A stretch of DNA of 64,000 nucleotides, taken from positions 1-64,000 of the forward strand of contig JBBSTR010000004.1 in assembly GCA_038235705.1 (NCBI GenBank). The letters are read 5' to 3'. The DNA is from CANKBT01 sp038235705. Lineage in GTDB: Bacteria; Actinomycetota; Actinomycetes; Mycobacteriales; SCTD01. Below, in pieces: positions 62,689 through 64,000 of this stretch (position 1 is its first letter; every line of letters begins with the position of its first letter). The notes under the pieces were generated by a model. That model was given only the letters and a program-made list of their open reading frames with translations, was not told the DNA's origin and made no database searches. Position numbers and translations under genes: made by a program.

Positions 62689-62978
62689 GCCTGCGGCCGG
62701 CAGATGCTGGTCAGCGCGGACTCGAGCGTCACGAGGGCGTCATCCACACGTTGGAGGAACGACGCGGCCGAGGTGGCGAACTGCTCGATCAGGTCGAAAC
62801 CGTGCTCCCAGCCCGCCAGGAAGTCCGACAACGCCCCGCACACGTCGGGCTGCCCGACCGCCCCGGGGTCGGACGAGCGCAGCGCCGCGCGCGGAGCACT
62901 CAGCAGCGCGCCGGTGTCGGCCAGCGTCGCCTGCGCCCGGCCCAGCGCGGCGCCGTCCACGTGCAGGTCAGAAGGCAT
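62685..62978 (-). CDS. small ESX/EspC-like helical protein
   Basis: A 97-aa all-helical protein: LHVDGAALGRAQATLADTGALL, then a turn and ALSDFLAGWEHGFDLIEQF, then a last helix. It resembles WXG100-superfamily partners, though the turn has W-E-H-G rather than W-x-G. Such proteins pair with a larger secreted partner. ATG start with no strong site. Its stop overlaps the next gene's start (ATGA). It begins a three-gene unit. Confidence 0.7.
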   Translation of the reverse strand: MPSDLHVDGAALGRAQATLADTGALLSAPRAALRSSDPGAVGQPDVCGALSDFLAGWEHGFDLIEQFATSAASFLQRVDDALVTLESALTSICRPQA

Positions 62979-63013
62979 GACGCGCACCGTACGGACGGAA
63001 AGGACTCCCGCCG

Positions 63014-63027
63014 AGTTCTCCACAGGT
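63014..63027. promoter_or_regulatory. second copy of the AGTTCTCCACAGGT motif
   Basis: This 14-mer is identical to the minus-strand sequence at 60577-60590 within the nrdR dyad array. It lies in the 112-bp gap between the divergent ESX-like cassette and the FMO gene. It may be a site for the same regulator or a DnaA-like box (TTCTCCACA). Confidence 0.3.
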
Positions 63028-63090
63028 GGATGCCGGTCGGGCCGTAGGTCACACTCTGAACCAGCCAGCCGTCTGATCGAGAGGCCCCCC

Positions 63091-64000
63091 GTGAGCCATC
63101 CCCGTACCGCTGTGATCGGCGCCGGTTCGTCCGGCATCACCACCCTGAAAGCGCTGCTCGAGGCGGGCGTGCCGACTGTCTGCTTCGAGAGCGGTGACCG
63201 GGTAGGCGGCAACTGGGTGTTCCAGAACAGCAACGGCACGAGCGCCAGCTATCGCTCGCTGCACATCAACACCTCGCGGGAGCGCATGGAGTTCAGCGAC
63301 TTCCCGATGCCGAGCCGCTACCCGGACTTCCCGCACCACACCCACATCGCCGAGTACTTCAACGACTACGTCGAGCGGTTCGGGCTCGCTGAGCACATCC
63401 TTTTCTCCACGACCGTGATCACAGCCGAACCGCGCCCCGGTGGCGGGTGGACGTTGCGGCTGAGCGACGGGTCGGTCGAGGAGTTCGACGCGCTGGTCGT
63501 CGCGAACGGCCACCACTGGGACCCCCGCTGGCCCGAGCCAGCCTTCCCTGGGTCCGAGGACTTCCCGGGTGTGCAGATGCATGCGCACCAGTTCGAGGAC
63601 AACAGCGCATGGCGCGACAAGGCCGTGGTGGTGCTCGGGATGGGCAACTCAGCCATGGACATCGCGGTCGAGGCGTCCTGGGTGGCCGAGTCGGTCTACC
63701 TCAGCGCCCGTACGCCGGTGCACGTCATCCCGAAGTACGTCTTCGGCAAGCCGGTCGACCAGGTCGAAAGCCCTCTGGCCGCACGGCTGCTGCCGTGGAA
63801 GATGCGGCAGCGCCTCACCGAGACGATGCTCAAGCTGGCCGTCGGTGACCTACGGCGCTACGGGCTCGAGAAGCCCGCCCACGGGATGCTGCAGGCGCAC
63901 GCCACGGTCAGCGACACGATCCTGTCGCGGCTGGCCCACGGGAAGGTGGTCGGCAAGCCGTCCATCGCACGGTTCGAGGGCTCGGACGTGGTGTTCAGCG
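63091..64000 (+). CDS. flavin-containing monooxygenase (truncated by window edge)
   Basis: 303 codons are seen. GAGSSG at residues 10-15 binds FAD; GDRVGGNWVF follows; a FMO-like FPGSEDFPGVQMHAHQF signature and GMGNSAMD (residues about 183-190) bind NADPH. Members oxidise N, S or C in small molecules using NADPH and O2. The GTG has GAGAGG 7 nt upstream. The C-terminal third lies beyond the window. Confidence 0.9.
   Translation, partial: MSHPRTAVIGAGSSGITTLKALLEAGVPTVCFESGDRVGGNWVFQNSNGTSASYRSLHINTSRERMEFSDFPMPSRYPDFPHHTHIAEYFNDYVERFGLAEHILFSTTVITAEPRPGGGWTLRLSDGSVEEFDALVVANGHHWDPRWPEPAFPGSEDFPGVQMHAHQFEDNSAWRDKAVVVLGMGNSAMDIAVEASWVAESVYLSARTPVHVIPKYVFGKPVDQVESPLAARLLPWKMRQRLTETMLKLAVGDLRRYGLEKPAHGMLQAHATVSDTILSRLAHGKVVGKPSIARFEGSDVVFS

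Overview
The window reads as a high-GC actinobacterial chromosome. Supporting signs are the very GC-rich third codon positions, frequent GTG starts, 4-bp ATGA/GTGA gene overlaps, a DUF222/HNH-type gene, a recC-recB-recD operon, a B12-dependent ribonucleotide reductase with NrdR, and a type VII secretion-like (ESX/WXG) cassette. A soil-type actinomycete is likely; I cannot name the genus. I see no rRNA, tRNA, CRISPR array, insertion sequence or integrase. The window therefore looks like core and accessory chromosome rather than a mobile island.

Layout. 1-8.0 kb: tail of a DUF222/HNH gene, the helicase HrpA, then a coupled disaccharide-phosphorolysis pair (beta-phosphoglucomutase and a GH65 phosphorylase) with a Nudix gene. 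8-16 kb: a PAS-ANTAR-STAS regulator, a metallo-beta-lactamase-fold hydrolase, an orphan 598-aa protein next to an anti-sigma-type ATPase, an MDR oxidoreductase, a DsbA-fold protein, a DUF5872-like protein and an NDH-2-like flavoprotein. 16-24.5 kb: hydrolases, a P450-MFS-lipoprotein unit, a HAD phosphatase, a second MFS pump, and an NrtR-like repressor candidate divergent from a DinB-fold gene. 24.5-31 kb: acetoacetyl-CoA ligase, TfoX-N and Nudix genes, an amino-acid ABC importer (binding lipoprotein, permease, ATPase) and an aldo-keto reductase.

31-36.4 kb: tryptophan catabolism (kynU overlapping kynA, with a flavin/PNPOx-fold gene downstream), flanked by two Uma2-type nuclease-fold genes and followed by AraC and VOC genes. 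36.6-41.5 kb: asparagine synthase overlapping an exported C39-like peptidase, then an epimerase and a luciferase-like monooxygenase. 41.5-54 kb: two paralogous TPR-GGDEF diguanylate cyclases with the relic of a third between them, downstream of translationally coupled recC-recB-recD. 54-57 kb: a degraded PIN-toxin tail, DUF3995, AlkB, MpaB-like and small membrane-protein genes. 57-60.6 kb: nrdR and nrdJ with a dyad-rich control region. 60.8-63 kb: a three-gene ESX-like cassette. 63-64 kb: start of a flavin monooxygenase.

A recurrent theme is gene decay in the gaps between healthy genes. Relics include the C-terminal motif of a UvrD/RecB-type helicase, a VOC tail, a PIN-domain tail, an N-terminal piece of a GGDEF paralogue and perhaps a PfkB start. 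The most novel-looking items are the ESX-like cassette with an unclassified C-terminal domain, the Nudix-to-repressor candidate with erased catalytic glutamates, the dyad array before nrdR, and the orphan 598-aa protein.
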